The notes beneath the pieces were generated by a model, which ran no database searches, was not told the origin of the DNA, and saw nothing but the letters and a program-made list of their open reading frames with translations. A stretch of 64,000 nt of DNA, from the NCBI GenBank assembly GCA_007115705.1, contig QXEO01001027.1:1950100-2014099 (forward strand), written 5' to 3'. Source of the stretch: Dactylis glomerata (taxonomy: Eukaryota; Streptophyta; Magnoliopsida; Poales; Poaceae). The position numbers and the translations under genes are program-made. Shown here in pieces: positions 46,548 through 57,893 of the stretch. Position 1 is the stretch's first letter, and each line of letters begins with the position of its first letter.

Positions 46548-47676
46548 ATGGAAACCAGAACCCTAGCAGAGGTGCGCGCCGCCAACGCCGACACGCTGCA
46601 CAGCTTGTTCTTCCCGGAGCGCGTCCCGGCGGCGGCGGTGGTCGGATGCGTCTGCCTCGACTACCACACGTGCACCGAGTGCGAGCGCATCCTGGGCCAG
46701 TCCTTCGTCGAGATCGAGCTCGCCGCCCCGCAAGAAGCAGCGCACGGATCCTCCCGTCCCGGAGGCGCACGTCAACGCTGGGACCGGCCAAGGGCTCGGA
46801 TCGGGCTCTCATGGAGTTGAGGGCTTCGATGCGGCAATCTCCGGCATGGCGGACCGGCTCGATCCGGGTCAAGGGGTCAAGGGGTCCGACGCGGCAACCT
46901 CAAGCATGGCGGAACGTCTCGGGACGGGCTGGCACCCACCGTCGGACGGAGTCAAGGGTTCCGACGCGGCAATCTCCAGCCTGGCGGACCGGCCAGGTCC
47001 CGGCTCGAACGGCGGGGTCAGGGGGTTCGAGGCGGCTATCTCCGGCATGGCGGCTCGTCTCGGGCTCGCGGTCGCCGTCGGCGATCGGGCCAAGGAGGTG
47101 TACAGGAAGATGGACAAGGCCAGGGCTTGGCCGCATGTCCCTGGCCGGAGCAAGGACAGGATCAAGGTCCAGAGCAAGGGCCCGCTGGCCTACGCGGCCT
47201 GCCTCTCGATCGCGTGCCGCAGCGATGGGTCGGCGCTGTCGCTGAGGGAGCTGGCCTGTGCGGTAGCGGCGGACGGTGGCGCTGCCACGAGGAAGGATAT
47301 TGCCATGTTGATCGCACACATCAGGAGGCGGCTCGGGGAGGAGGAGGCTGGGCAGTCGACGGGCATCGGCATGGCGTGCGTTTCTACCTACATGCGCCGC
47401 TTCGGCGCCCTGGTCGGGCTGCGCGAAGAGGAGTCGGCAGCGGTGCTGAAGGCGGCGCGGCGGCTGGAGGATGGCGTGATCGACGTGCGGCACAACGTGG
47501 ACATCGTGGCGGCTGCCATCGTCTGCATGGCTCTCCAGCGCGCCCGTGCCATTAAGCCCGGCGTCAAAGAAAGGTCCCGCGTCAAAGACGTGGCGGCGGC
47601 CACCGGCGTCTCCAGTATGACCATCTACGCGGTGTGCAGGGAGCTACGCCCCCACGCCGAGCTGCTCTTCGGCTGA
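46548..47676 (+). pseudogene. TFIIB-like gene (copy 2), one-base frameshift
   Basis: Starts METRTLAEV at 46548. The N-terminal frame contains a partial zinc ribbon (CVCLDYHTCTECERIL) and runs to a stop at 46820. The rest is in another frame, open to 47676: four linker repeats of the type GFDAAISGMADRL, then two cyclin-like TFIIB repeats (LAYAACLSIACRSDGSALSL; TGIGMACVSTYMRRF...VAAAIVCMAL...VCRELRPHAELLFG). Comparison with copy 3 places a one-base insertion in the CCCC run at 46726-46729. TFIIB proteins bridge TBP-bound promoters and RNA polymerase. If the frameshift is real, this copy makes only the N-terminal piece. A Helitron ends 165 bp upstream. Confidence 0.78.
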
Positions 47677-49742
47677 TGGACGGGCATATGCCGCCATGGC
47701 CTCTTCCTGGCGATTAGGTATGGATCCCGAAGCTACACTAGTCTTGGCGACTATGCCTTCGTGTTTTTGCATACTGTATTAACTGTAATGATCAGATCAT
47801 TTATTCGTCAGTCCAGTACTTGTTTGGTTAGTTTAAATGTGAGTTATGAACTGCGATGATGTCTAAACCCTTATTGGGCCGGGGGAAGAGTATCATCACC
47901 AGCTAAAATAGCTCTGCTTCACAAGCACAATACATAACAAGATCGCCCAAAGAAATCCCGAGAATCATTCTCTGCACATGCACTTGCATAGTTAATCTTG
48001 CTTTGGGTACCTGCAGTATCGGAAAATTGTTTTTACCGTGTGCGGCCTCGTTTGCCGGCGTGTTTTGTAGTTCGAAACTCGACAAATAGGTTGTTTGCCG
48101 GGTGTCATACGAGCATTGAGCTGGAACTCGGCAAAGATTTTTAAGGACACTCGGTGAACAAATACACTCGGCAAACCGGTGAGACATGTGGCAACAATCG
48201 CCCATCTAATTGGTGGCGGAGCTAAGCCTTTGCCGAGTGTATTCGCATTTGACACTTGGCGAAGTCCTTTTTCTTTTTCTTTGTTTTCTCTATTTTAAGC
48301 ACAACTATTTTTTAAGATAAAACCATCAAGAAGGCGCCACACGACAAAATGCTATTCGGCTGGGCGCTCGCCGGATGGTGATCGGCGCATCCATGGCATT
48401 AACGCTTTAATTTCTTGATTCTTGCCAGGTCCTTGGCACATGCATAATGTTTGCCATGTCCCGTCATTATATTTGTGTTCTTGGTAACTTTTTTGAGCTC
48501 GTTTATGTTAAGTTTGTGCTGAATCATTCATGAACGAATATGTGCTTGATTCGATGCTCCCAAACTCATGAACTGATCGAACTGTGAGATAGCCTTGCTA
48601 AGCACAGCAAGTTTGAGCAAACGTTCGACATTTTTCACTGGAATTTTAGTGACTTAGTGAACACCAAGAAATGTTTCGGTGAAAGTAGTGCTGAATTTTA
48701 CACTAAAGCATGGATGGCAACACTCCAATATATGGGCTATCGGCTATGTTTGAAGGAATTTCAAATTTTGGTTGAATTTTGCTGAAACTGAAATTAACTA
48801 TAGGTGCTAGTGCAAATTTGGATTAAATTCGAAATTTTATGTGATTACCACATGTATGGGGCGCCACACACACATATGCACTTAGCCACATTTTGAATTA
48901 TGATACATGCACAAGTTCTATTTAAAAATAGAAGTGTGAAATGTAGACGGTATACGAGGGTGGGAAGAGAAACAAGTGGCTTGATGAGGTTAGGATAAAC
49001 GGAGCAAGCCAGCTCGGGCAGATATGGGAGTTTTCGATCTATTATATAAGTTGGCTCTAGAATGACATGACATAGCTCTATAACAAGCTGATGGCTATAC
49101 TATTAGCATGCTCTAATGTGTTCACTAATACGAGATGGGCGTCATTGGATTGTCACAATATGTAAAGTTGGTCCAATTTATGTAGACTCGGTACTATTTG
49201 GTTTCGCTACTAAATACGCGGAGATGTCAAGATGCGAAAGTGTTCTAAAAATGTTGGCTCTAAAAGATGTTAATTTAACTTTTTCTATTGATCATGTATG
49301 TATGTGTTACAGAGTATAGTCGTCACTAAACCCATATAATTTTTCAGATAAATAAAGTACTTTAGTTTTCTTGGAGAGAAGAAATTAGCCTAATTTACTT
49401 TACGGGATTGCTAATCCTCAACTAAATGAGAATTTAGTTGGAGCTTTGATCAAGTCATCATCGATTCAATTTTTGTCGTGATTCGTGCTAGTTTGGGAAG
49501 TCTATGTGGATTCCAACTTAGTTTTTTTTTAGTTGCACGGTATTGCACTTGAGAAAAAGTAAAATATGAGAATTAATTAGAGCTCGCTACGTCCCGAGTC
49601 ATGGGATTTGCATCGCAATTCGTGCTATTGTGAGTTGCATGTGGGTTGTAACTTTGTTAATTTCTAGTTCATATAGGTTACAACTGACCAATAATTAAGC
49701 TAATTCTCATCTTGAATGGAATTAGCCGCCCCTTTACTTATA
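47677..49742. other. Intergenic, no gene supported
   Basis: AT-rich. At about 48030-48260 the phrase 'actcggcaaa' and its inverse 'tttgccgagtgt' recur, as in subterminal regions of some grass DNA transposons, but no ends could be fixed. 49116-49319 is open for 67 aa without recognisable features. Confidence 0.45.
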
Positions 49743-49943
49743 CTCCCTCCATTTTAAAATATAGATGTTTTAACTCATTTTTTTATGCGAGGTGTTTTAA
49801 CTCATTATTATCATATATGTATATAGATATTTTTTTAGTATCTAGGTTAAAAGAAAAATAAGTGAACCTATACACTAAAAAACATCTAGATACATATGTG
49901 GTAATAATGGGCTAAAACATCTTATATTTTGGAATGGAGGAAG
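49743..49943. mobile_element. Diverged Stowaway MITE
   Basis: 201 bp with decayed CTCCCTCCATT / AATGGAGGAAG inverted ends and TA duplications (49741-49742, 49944-49945). It lies upstream of TFIIB-like copy 3. Sequence beside it resembles that beside the MITE upstream of copy 2. Confidence 0.75.
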
Positions 49944-50471
49944 TATATTTTAAAGAGTCGTAGCCGCCGTACACTTGTGGAGGATCCATGCGAGAACGTA
50001 TCTAGTAATACCGACTTCTAAATGGTAGCATGATAACAATTACCAACTATAAAAGTTACTAGTACAAATAATCATGAAAAAACATAATATTTTTTTTGAC
50101 AACACTGCTACGAATCAAATCAAAATACTAATAAAAATACCAATATAAATTCAGTCTACACCACGAAAATAAAAAACCACAAGATGTGTAGAAAAACAAC
50201 AATTCCAAACTAAGAACAAGGAGAGAGACTATTTGCATGAATTTTACCTAGAGTGAAGAGTCCTTGTTTGTACCTAATAAATTTGAGAAAGGACAGAGGT
50301 TGATTGGCAACAAAGCAGCCGTGTCGTGGCCTCGTGGAGCCGTACGATCGAGATCGGACGACCGGCAAAGTGCGACGCAGCCGCACGGAAACGCCAAGAC
50401 GGCAGGCAGGCAACCGCCACCGTCCCACCACCACCATCTGCGGCGCTCGCTGGCACCCAAAGGAAACCAGT

Positions 50472-51407
50472 ATGCTAGCAGTGGCGCCCGCCGCCGGAAG
50501 GGACATGATGTACAGCTTGTGCCGCCAGGACCAGGATGGCATGCGCGTCACGGCGGCGTCGGTGGTCCGCTGCGTCTGCGTCTGCCTGGACCACCTTACT
50601 TGCACCGAGTGCGAGCGCATCCTGGGTGCCCCCTTCGCCGTGATCGAGCTCGCCGCCCGCAAGGATCCCCCCGTCCAGTCGCCGCGCGTCGACGTCAGGC
50701 TCAGGCCCGGGCAGAGTACAGGCGGAGACGGGACCCCGGGCGAAGGGTTCGGCGCGGCCATCTCCGCAACGGCGGGCCCGGTCCGGGCCGCGGGGTTCGA
50801 GGCGGCCATCTCTGGCATAGCGGCTCGGCTCCGGCTCCCCGCCGCCGTCGCGGAGCGTGCCAAGGAGGTGTTCAGGAAGATGGAGGAGGCCAGGGCCTGG
50901 CCGCGTAAGCGTAAGGGCCCGGACCGGACCAAGCAACGGAGCAAGGGCGCGATCGCGGCCTGCATCTCCATCGCGTGCCGCAGCGAGGGCTCGCCGCGGT
51001 CGCTGAGGGAGCTGGCCCTGGCAACGGCGGCGAGGAAGGAGGAGATCGTCAGGATGACCGCGCTCATCAGGAGGCGTCTCGGGGAGGAGGACGCCGGGCT
51101 GGCGACGGGCGTCGGTGTGGTGCGCGCGTCCGACTACATCTGCCACTTCTGCAGCGTGCTCCGCCTGGGGGGCCGTGAGGCGGCCGCGGCGAAGGAGGCG
51201 GCCCGGCGGCTGGAGGAAAGCGGCCTGGAGGTGCCGCACATCGGCGAGTCCGTGGCGGCCGCCGTCGTCTGCATGGCCGTCGAGCGCGCCGACGCCGACA
51301 GGCCCGACGTCCCCTGGGTCGTGTCGGTGGCAACCGGCGTCTCCACCGTCACCATCAACACTGTGTGCAAGAAGCTGCGCCCGCACGCCGAGCTGCTCTT
51401 CGGATGA
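50472..51407 (+). CDS. TFIIB-like transcription factor (copy 3, intact)
   Basis: 311 aa, single exon. The start at 50472 is chosen because copy 2's ATG lies four codons earlier in the same aligned frame. An upstream in-frame ATG (50304) would add 56 unconserved residues. Residues 34-47 hold CVCVCLDHLTCTEC, matching only the second half of the TFIIB zinc ribbon. The linker (about 90-125) has two copies of a GFxAAIS helix, and cyclin-like repeats lie at about 130-205 (KGAIAACISIACRSEGSPRS) and 210-311 (ATGVGVVRASDYICHFCSVL; VAAAVVCMAVERAD; TINTVCKKLRPHAELLFG). By family, it should bind TBP and core promoter DNA in the nucleus. It is divergent and grass-type, so it may be specialised rather than the general factor. 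Very GC-rich, like its sister copies. Confidence 0.82.
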   Translation: MLAVAPAAGRDMMYSLCRQDQDGMRVTAASVVRCVCVCLDHLTCTECERILGAPFAVIELAARKDPPVQSPRVDVRLRPGQSTGGDGTPGEGFGAAISATAGPVRAAGFEAAISGIAARLRLPAAVAERAKEVFRKMEEARAWPRKRKGPDRTKQRSKGAIAACISIACRSEGSPRSLRELALATAARKEEIVRMTALIRRRLGEEDAGLATGVGVVRASDYICHFCSVLRLGGREAAAAKEAARRLEESGLEVPHIGESVAAAVVCMAVERADADRPDVPWVVSVATGVSTVTINTVCKKLRPHAELLFG

Positions 51408-54400
51408 TCCGGACGTACAGCCATGGCCTCTTTCTTGCTAGTTGCTCTGCCCTCCTGCCAGTTTGGTATAGAGCCCGTATGTTCGAAACTACAGGATTCT
51501 TGGCGACTATCTATACGACTTTTTGGTCTGATTCCTTCGAATTTATGCGGACCGTACTGAACGTTCATTCGTCAGTCCAGTACTACTTACTTGTTTGATT
51601 GCTTAAATCGGAACTCATGAACAGATATGATTTCTATAAATTATTCAGTGAACTCCTTGACATGAAACTTTTGTTTCGTCTCGGTGTGTTTTATGCACGT
51701 TTGCCGCTTATGATGTGTGGCGTGAGAACATATCTAGTGATACCATCCTCTAAAATCATACCATGATAGCCTACTTCAAAATTCCAATTTCGAAGTTTCT
51801 AAATTGTTTGAAAACATTTGTGAGTGTACTGGAAAGAAACGATGTGAGGTAGCAAAGCACAGAAAGGGCAGGCACAGTTGATTCAACCACAATGGAAAAA
51901 TCAGCAGCTAAATTTGTCTGTTTCAGAAAGGAACAAGATCGGGCAAAGATACCCTGGGAATCTCTGTAGAATCTATTCACAAGCTGGGCGCACATGTGCA
52001 ACATTAACGAAGTTGAAACAAGGATTGTTCAGGTGCCTGTTAATTTCACCATCCTTTGGTACCTGATCCAATTCATAGTCTGTACTCCGCTTTGCATCCA
52101 ACTAACTGGAATGCTACAAATCAAGCTACGTCTAGAAACAAACGCAATACCAGGAACAAATAGTAGCAGATGCAATCATAATCATCAGCAAACAAGAACA
52201 TTGTAATCTTCCACGAAGACACGCACAAGGAAATCATTTCCCAGAAGTCAAGAGGGAGCAGAATCCAACACCCCAAAACATGAAGCATAAATATCACTTA
52301 GCAAGAATTGCACTACATCAAACGTCAGTGGCCAATGATCTACTACACCAGCATAAAAAAGAACATTTATACAGTTATTTTGACATTAGACTTTATAAAA
52401 CAATTATGTAGCAATTCAAACCCATTATCTTGTGGCTCCAAACCACAATGACCAAACCGTGCATTACATTAGCATTACACATGCAAGAAAACACATGGCA
52501 GTTACAAGATTCAGGTAATTGCTAATTGCAGACCTAAAATTTACAGTCTACATATCAAGTGCAGAATTATTCCAATTTTCAAGTAAGCATGGAAATGTTC
52601 CATTGTGGAACTTAGTTAAGACTGACAAATTAAGTCTTTCAAAGACAACAAGCCTACTATCACCAGCAAAACCTCCCAACATGCATCTACTAGTTGATTC
52701 AGGCAACAATAATAAGTCTATAGGTGTCAAGAACATTCGGAATATAACTTAGGCATCTAATTGTCTACTGCATCAATTTTAACTTAATGATAAGTTGACT
52801 ACCACTAGTGATGACTATAGCCTCATAGCAACATCTAATTACAATTTACTATTTGGCTACACATATGAACACGTACATTAACAATGTACCATAGAACATT
52901 AGGGACATATAACTAGATCAAGATATAATGGTCAATATGTAGTCTTGGTACATCAAGAATAACCTTATTTAGCATTAGTTTGTGCTGATCAGAATCAATG
53001 AAGACACAACATACATTTTGCTTCTAAAGAGAACAGACAAACATAACATTTATAGGTCAGTCCTACGTGCTGTAAAATCATCTAGTCATGAAGTCACAAT
53101 TCTGCAAATGCTTCAGGTATACATCTTCATATGAAGATATATTGAAGAAGTATAACTATTGATCTTACTAACAATATAACCCAGCAGTTATTACTCCTAG
53201 ATTCGCAAACATCTGACAAGCAACAATGCATCTCCAGCACACAGTAAGTATTTCGCACCAAACAGCATGCAAACAATCATTATCTCCTTAAGGATTGCAA
53301 TTAAAATATTAACAGTAAATAACCAACCAAAGTAATATCCTAATCATCTGCCAGTTGAAAAGATCAGCAACAAATGTCACAAATCCCATTGGCACGAACA
53401 TCATAATTACTCTACTAACTATTGCACGAGCAGTTGTATAGTCACAGTCAGAGATGGAATAAAACGCATGCTAGAGATTAGCCCAAGCAATGAATAAATG
53501 GTATCTCACACTCAGCGTGATTTCCACTAAATTGACCATCACAGCAACTTAACATAAAGCTGCTGATAGCACAACAATCCCAGAATGATACAGAACAATA
53601 ACAACTGATATGGGCAGAAACTAGATGCAGCAGCATAAAAGCCAAACAGGGTTACAAGTGGAACATGGCTAATAGCTTTCGCGCTCTTAACTAAGATAGA
53701 ACGACCAATGCCTAACAAGACAGCTTCCATGAGAATGCAAGTGGTTTCAGCCACCAAGATATAACGGTTGATAGCTAGCCTACCTTATCTAGCATTGGTG
53801 TACTCACCAAAAACATAGAAGACACATCTTAAAAATTGCATAAAGGGGACAGACAAACATTTATAGGCCAATACCACTTACTATAATACAGTATCATACA
53901 ATCATAATTCTGCAAACTGCTACAGGAATACATATTCTAAATACACAGAAGAACTACTGATAATTCTAGAAATACAATCCAACAGTTATTACTCCTAGAA
54001 CCACAAACATCGCAATAAGCAACAATGCATCACCACCACAAGCAAGATTTCGCCCTGGAAATTAACAAACTCGAAGCATGCAAACAAACAGTATCAAACT
54101 CAGGATTGCACTTATGATATCTGTCATGATTAACCAACAAAAGTAAGAACCCTTATCATAAGCCAGATGAAAAGATTAACAACAAATGTCACAAACCACT
54201 TTGGCTTGAACAGCTAATTATATGCTCAACTATTGCACATGCAGCTGTATGCTAGGATTAGCCCCAGCACTGAATAAGACGGTTTCTCACACTAAGAATG
54301 CAATACACTAAATTTGCAATCACCGCAGTATCACATAAAAAGTTTAACACACACCAAAACCATTGCAGAAAGCAAGGAAATAGAACAATAACCACGAAGT

Positions 54401-54660
54401 GATAAGAACAGAAATTAGATGCAGCAGCATAATAGCCAAAGACGGCGAGAGGTGGATCACCTAGTCTTCACATATTATTACCATGGCAAGCGAAAGTGCA
54501 CAGACGAACAGGGCTGTCGACAAGTCCTCATCTCTCTAGATTCATTAAGCTACTAACCAGCGGAAAGTAAATCCATCCATACCACCACAAGTCTAGTAAC
54601 AACATCGGCACGGCAGAACAGGATTATCCAGTCTCATACAAGCCATAAGTAGCAGAGCAA
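51408..54660. other. Intergenic with a diverged tandem duplication
   Basis: No gene recognised. Two blocks, about 52962-53650 and 53782-54440 (period near 820 bp), align over most of their length with many small differences (for example 'cagttattactcctaga' and 'agatgcagcagcata' in both). They lie downstream of the tail-anchored gene and could be part of its long 3' flank. Confidence 0.5.
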
Positions 54661-54687
54661 AACTTCCAACCGCGTCGCCGCACCAGA

Positions 54688-55287
54688 TTACCTCTTGAGG
54701 CGGAGGAGAACCACCGCGATGGCTGCCGTGGCGGCGGCTCCAGCAGCAGCCGCGGCGGCCACCATCCCGTGAGACGCTAGCAGGCAGTCCTTAGTCGAGG
54801 GAGCGGCGGTCTCCTCCTCCTCCTCGTCTGCGGCGGCGGCGGAGGCCTTGAGGGCCTTGATCTCCTCCTCGAGGGCAAGCTTCTCCTGGTGCGCGGTCGC
54901 CAGCACCCCACCGAGGGCCGGGCCGTCGCGGTCGGGGGCGTCGGCGGCGGCGACGAGGCCCTGGAGGCGCTTGACCTCGGCGCGGAGCCCCGCGGCCTGG
55001 CCTTCCGCGTCGGTGGCGGCGCGCTCGGCCGCGGCGATGTCCTCCCGGGCCTTGGACACCTGCAGCTCGAGACGGGCGGCCTCCGCGGAGAGGAAGCCGT
55101 TCTCGTGGCGCGCGGCGGCGAGCTTCTCCTCCAGGTCGTGCTTGGCCTCGCGGAGCGCGTCCATCTCGCCCACGTCGTAGGCGGCGGGCTTGGAGGCGGA
55201 CCCGTTGGTGAGCTCCGGGCCGAAGTCGAACTCGAACCCCGCGGCGGCGGCGGTGGGGGACGCGAAGGTCTCGTCGCCGTTCTCCAT
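54688..55287 (-). CDS. Tail-anchored coiled-coil protein, PMD-like
   Basis: 199 aa, single exon. An acidic N-terminus is followed by a long coiled coil (about 42-150, rich in Ala, Glu, Leu, Arg heptads such as ALREAKHDLEEKLAAARHE), an acidic stretch (DEEEEE), and a C-terminal hydrophobic segment (about 175-194, Ala/Val/Leu-rich) ending in RLKR. That is the layout of a tail-anchored membrane protein. It resembles plant PEROXISOMAL AND MITOCHONDRIAL DIVISION FACTOR proteins, which act on organelle shape and division. The short basic tail would suit mitochondria or peroxisomes. The family call is by architecture and uncertain; the frame and start are clear. It shares a short intergenic space with PDCD5. 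Confidence 0.6.
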   Translation of the reverse strand: MENGDETFASPTAAAAGFEFDFGPELTNGSASKPAAYDVGEMDALREAKHDLEEKLAAARHENGFLSAEAARLELQVSKAREDIAAAERAATDAEGQAAGLRAEVKRLQGLVAAADAPDRDGPALGGVLATAHQEKLALEEEIKALKASAAAADEEEEETAAPSTKDCLLASHGMVAAAAAAGAAATAAIAVVLLRLKR

Positions 55288-55646
55288 CTCGAAACCCTTG
55301 CGCTCTCTCGGTCGCGCCGCGTGTACCGTGAGGTGGGCTGCGAGGGTGGAAATGGAAAAAATGAGGAATACGAGTTCGAAAACGAGAGGCGCCTCCGGGA
55401 ATATATGCTGGCTCGGAGAGGCGATCTCGATCGGACGGCCCAGATGGAGCTGTTCGTATCGGACGGCTGATGTGGGGCGACGGAGTGGGGAGCCAGGGTT
55501 GCGTCATATCCACGGGGGGAAAAGCAGAGCGGCGACGGCTCTCGGCTCGATTCCATCTCCCCCCTCCTTCCCCCTCGCCGCGGAGTCCATTGCGCTCAGG
55601 TGAAGAGGGGCGAGGCGCGGTCTCCGACGAGCTCAGAGGCGGAACG
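55288..55646. promoter_or_regulatory. Bidirectional promoter region
   Basis: 359 bp between the two divergent start codons, so both genes must start transcription here unless regulation lies further in. A TATATA-containing stretch occurs at about 55398-55405 and could serve the minus-strand gene. The PDCD5 side is GC-rich without an obvious TATA box, as for housekeeping genes. Confidence 0.5.
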
Positions 55647-57893
55647 ATGGTAAGATCTGGCGCTTTCGATCCCTGTACTTAGTTGGCTGTCGGGCGATCT
55701 CGACCCGCGCGCGCGCTTAGATCTTAGGGTTTTTAGGTCCTTTTAGTGGAACAAACAATCTGCGGGTGGTCGCCGGAATCGGACTGCGTTGGTATGCGGT
55801 TGCTGGTGTTGATCTCGTGTCCCGTGTTTGATGTCTGCCGCGGACTCAGCTGATACTGATTTTGGTTGGTACAGAGAGCGTGTGTAGAACTGTAGGTATG
55901 CTCCGCGTTTGCAGTACAGATAGATAGATATCTATTTTGGGATTCTTGTGATTTCTGCTGCTATTGTTTAGAAGGTGAGTAAGAAACGGGAAAGAGTTTG
56001 TTGGCTTGCAAATTTTGTCATTGGTACGAGTTATCTTAGAGAGCCCTACTGATTTTCTAGTTAGCATGTGTATTCATATCAACCGAGTGAAGGCCAGAAA
56101 GCGGGCACGTGGCGGAACAGCAGTGCCAATCGGCTAATCTAACAAACTGTTCGAGCAGCATCTTGAGTCCGACAGTGCTATTTTGTGTTAACATGACTTC
56201 ACGAGTTGCATTAGTGGTACCCCATCTGATGATACAGGCCGATTTCAATTTACTCCTTTCAGACCAAGTATACACTGTTATAGTATTTGGATGTAATTCT
56301 TGCTTAAAATCTTAACTAGTTTGGTGCGTTGATCTGTTTTAACTACAGATTGATAGCTTATGGTATATAAAGCACATCAAATTGTTCATCTTTGAAATAT
56401 TGCTGTTAGTACAATAGGAAGGCGAATGTTGTAGATATTGCGTATAACACGAGAATTTGTCTTTAAGATTGCAGAAAATATAGGGTTTGTTGTGTAATCA
56501 TGGGCTTAAAATATTACTTGTATTCCATCCATTGTTGTATTGGTTAGTAGAGTATCATCTGATGAAACAAAGATTCTTCTTCCTAGGCTGACCATGACCC
56601 AGAGCTGGAAGCCATCAGGCAGAGGCGAATGCAAGAGCTAATGGGACAGCGTGGCGCGGTAAGTTGCTGAAGCGCATGGTGGAAGTTGAATCTGTACTGA
56701 CAATGTATTTTTGTTGATTGACTGACTGGAATCTAATGCTTAACTTTATAATTAGGCCAATCCACAAAATGCTGGGCAACAAAAGGCTCAGGAAGACGCA
56801 AAGCAGTATGGTCCTTTAGTCCACAATCTTCCCACGATTCTCTTATCATTTGCCTTAAGTTCTGTCATGTGAAGCTCTAGGAAACACTGAGCTGACTTTG
56901 TATTTCACTGTCAACCAGGGAAGCTGAGGAACGCCGACAGATGATGCTTGCTCAGATATTGTCTTCTGAAGCTAGAGAAAGAAGTAAGTTCTCTCTGTTA
57001 ATGCAATTTCTCTTCATATAACTGTGGGCTACTTTCGACTACTTACAGTCAAATAATACGGGCCAGATCACTAAACTGTCTAAGCAATATGGATAAGTTT
57101 ATTAGTTTCAGAAAAGTTCCTGTATTTCTATAAGTGGCTTCCCTATTTGTTGTTCGACATAAAGTTGATGCTAGGACGGAAAATAATCGCAAGTCTGCTC
57201 TTTAAAGTGTCAGAACTGAAGGAGAAACTATAATTGAATACATCTTTACTCTGTCAAAATTTGCAGTCTCCCGTATAGCTTTGGTCAAGCCTGATAAAGC
57301 AAGAGGGGTGGAGGATGTTCTGCTGAGAGCTGCACAAACTGGTGGAATATCTGAAAAGGTAATAAATACGAAGCACGTTCCATGTTTTGTGCTAATAGAT
57401 TAGGGTGAACTTTATTGTAACATTGTTGCATTTTCTGGTCTGTAGGTGTCTGAAGAAAGGCTTATATCACTTCTGGAGCAAATCAACTCGCACACAAGCA
57501 AGCAAACGAAAGTGACGGTATGTAAATGCAGTGGCTTCTGTTGATTTTCTTAACACAACACAATAGCAAGTTAAGAACCCCACCCTCCCAGGCTCCCACC
57601 CCCACCCCACCCCACCCACACACGCACACATTTTGTTATGCTTACAGTGCAACATATGTCAAGACATCTAAAAATAATCCAACAAAGACGAAGTCGTTTT
57701 GATCCCTGTATTGAGGCGAGTGCTTTTCATGCTAATTCTAGTTCTATATGGTTTACAGATAGCATGGCATCTAAAAACAATCCATAAACTTGCATTCACT
57801 TTGAGCCCCCTCTTCATTGAGTGCCTTTCATGCTAACTCTAGTATGGTTCACAGATTCAGAGGCGCCGCAATGTGCTTGAGGATGATGATTAG
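55647..57893 (+). CDS. PDCD5: PDCD5/TFAR19 homologue (DNA-binding, apoptosis-related family)
   Basis: Seven coding exons: 55647-55649, 56587-56658, 56756-56805, 56919-56983, 57267-57358, 57446-57517, 57855-57893, all with GT/AG introns and continuous frame (393 nt, 130 aa). Exon 1 encodes only the initiator Met. The protein starts ADHDPELEAIRQRRMQELMG, contains NPQNAGQQKAQEDAK, EERRQMMLAQILSSEARER, ISRIALVKPDKARGVEDVLL, and ends QRRRNVLEDDD. Length and these blocks match PDCD5, a conserved three-helix protein found from archaea to plants and linked in animals to programmed cell death and chromatin-associated partners. Its plant function is less clear. Alternative starts are unlikely, given the conserved second exon. 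Confidence 0.93.

Noticed and set aside
50475..51568. Minus-strand frames of 144-303 aa opposite TFIIB-like copy 3
   Set aside because: Antisense shadows of a high-GC gene, Arg/Pro/His-rich; the plus frame has clear TFIIB repeats.
54777..55603. Overlapping frames of 240-259 aa (minus) and 110-193 aa (plus) around the tail-anchored gene
   Set aside because: Shadows of the GC-rich 199-aa coding frame, Arg/Pro/Ser-rich, no domain; only the coiled-coil frame has sensible composition.
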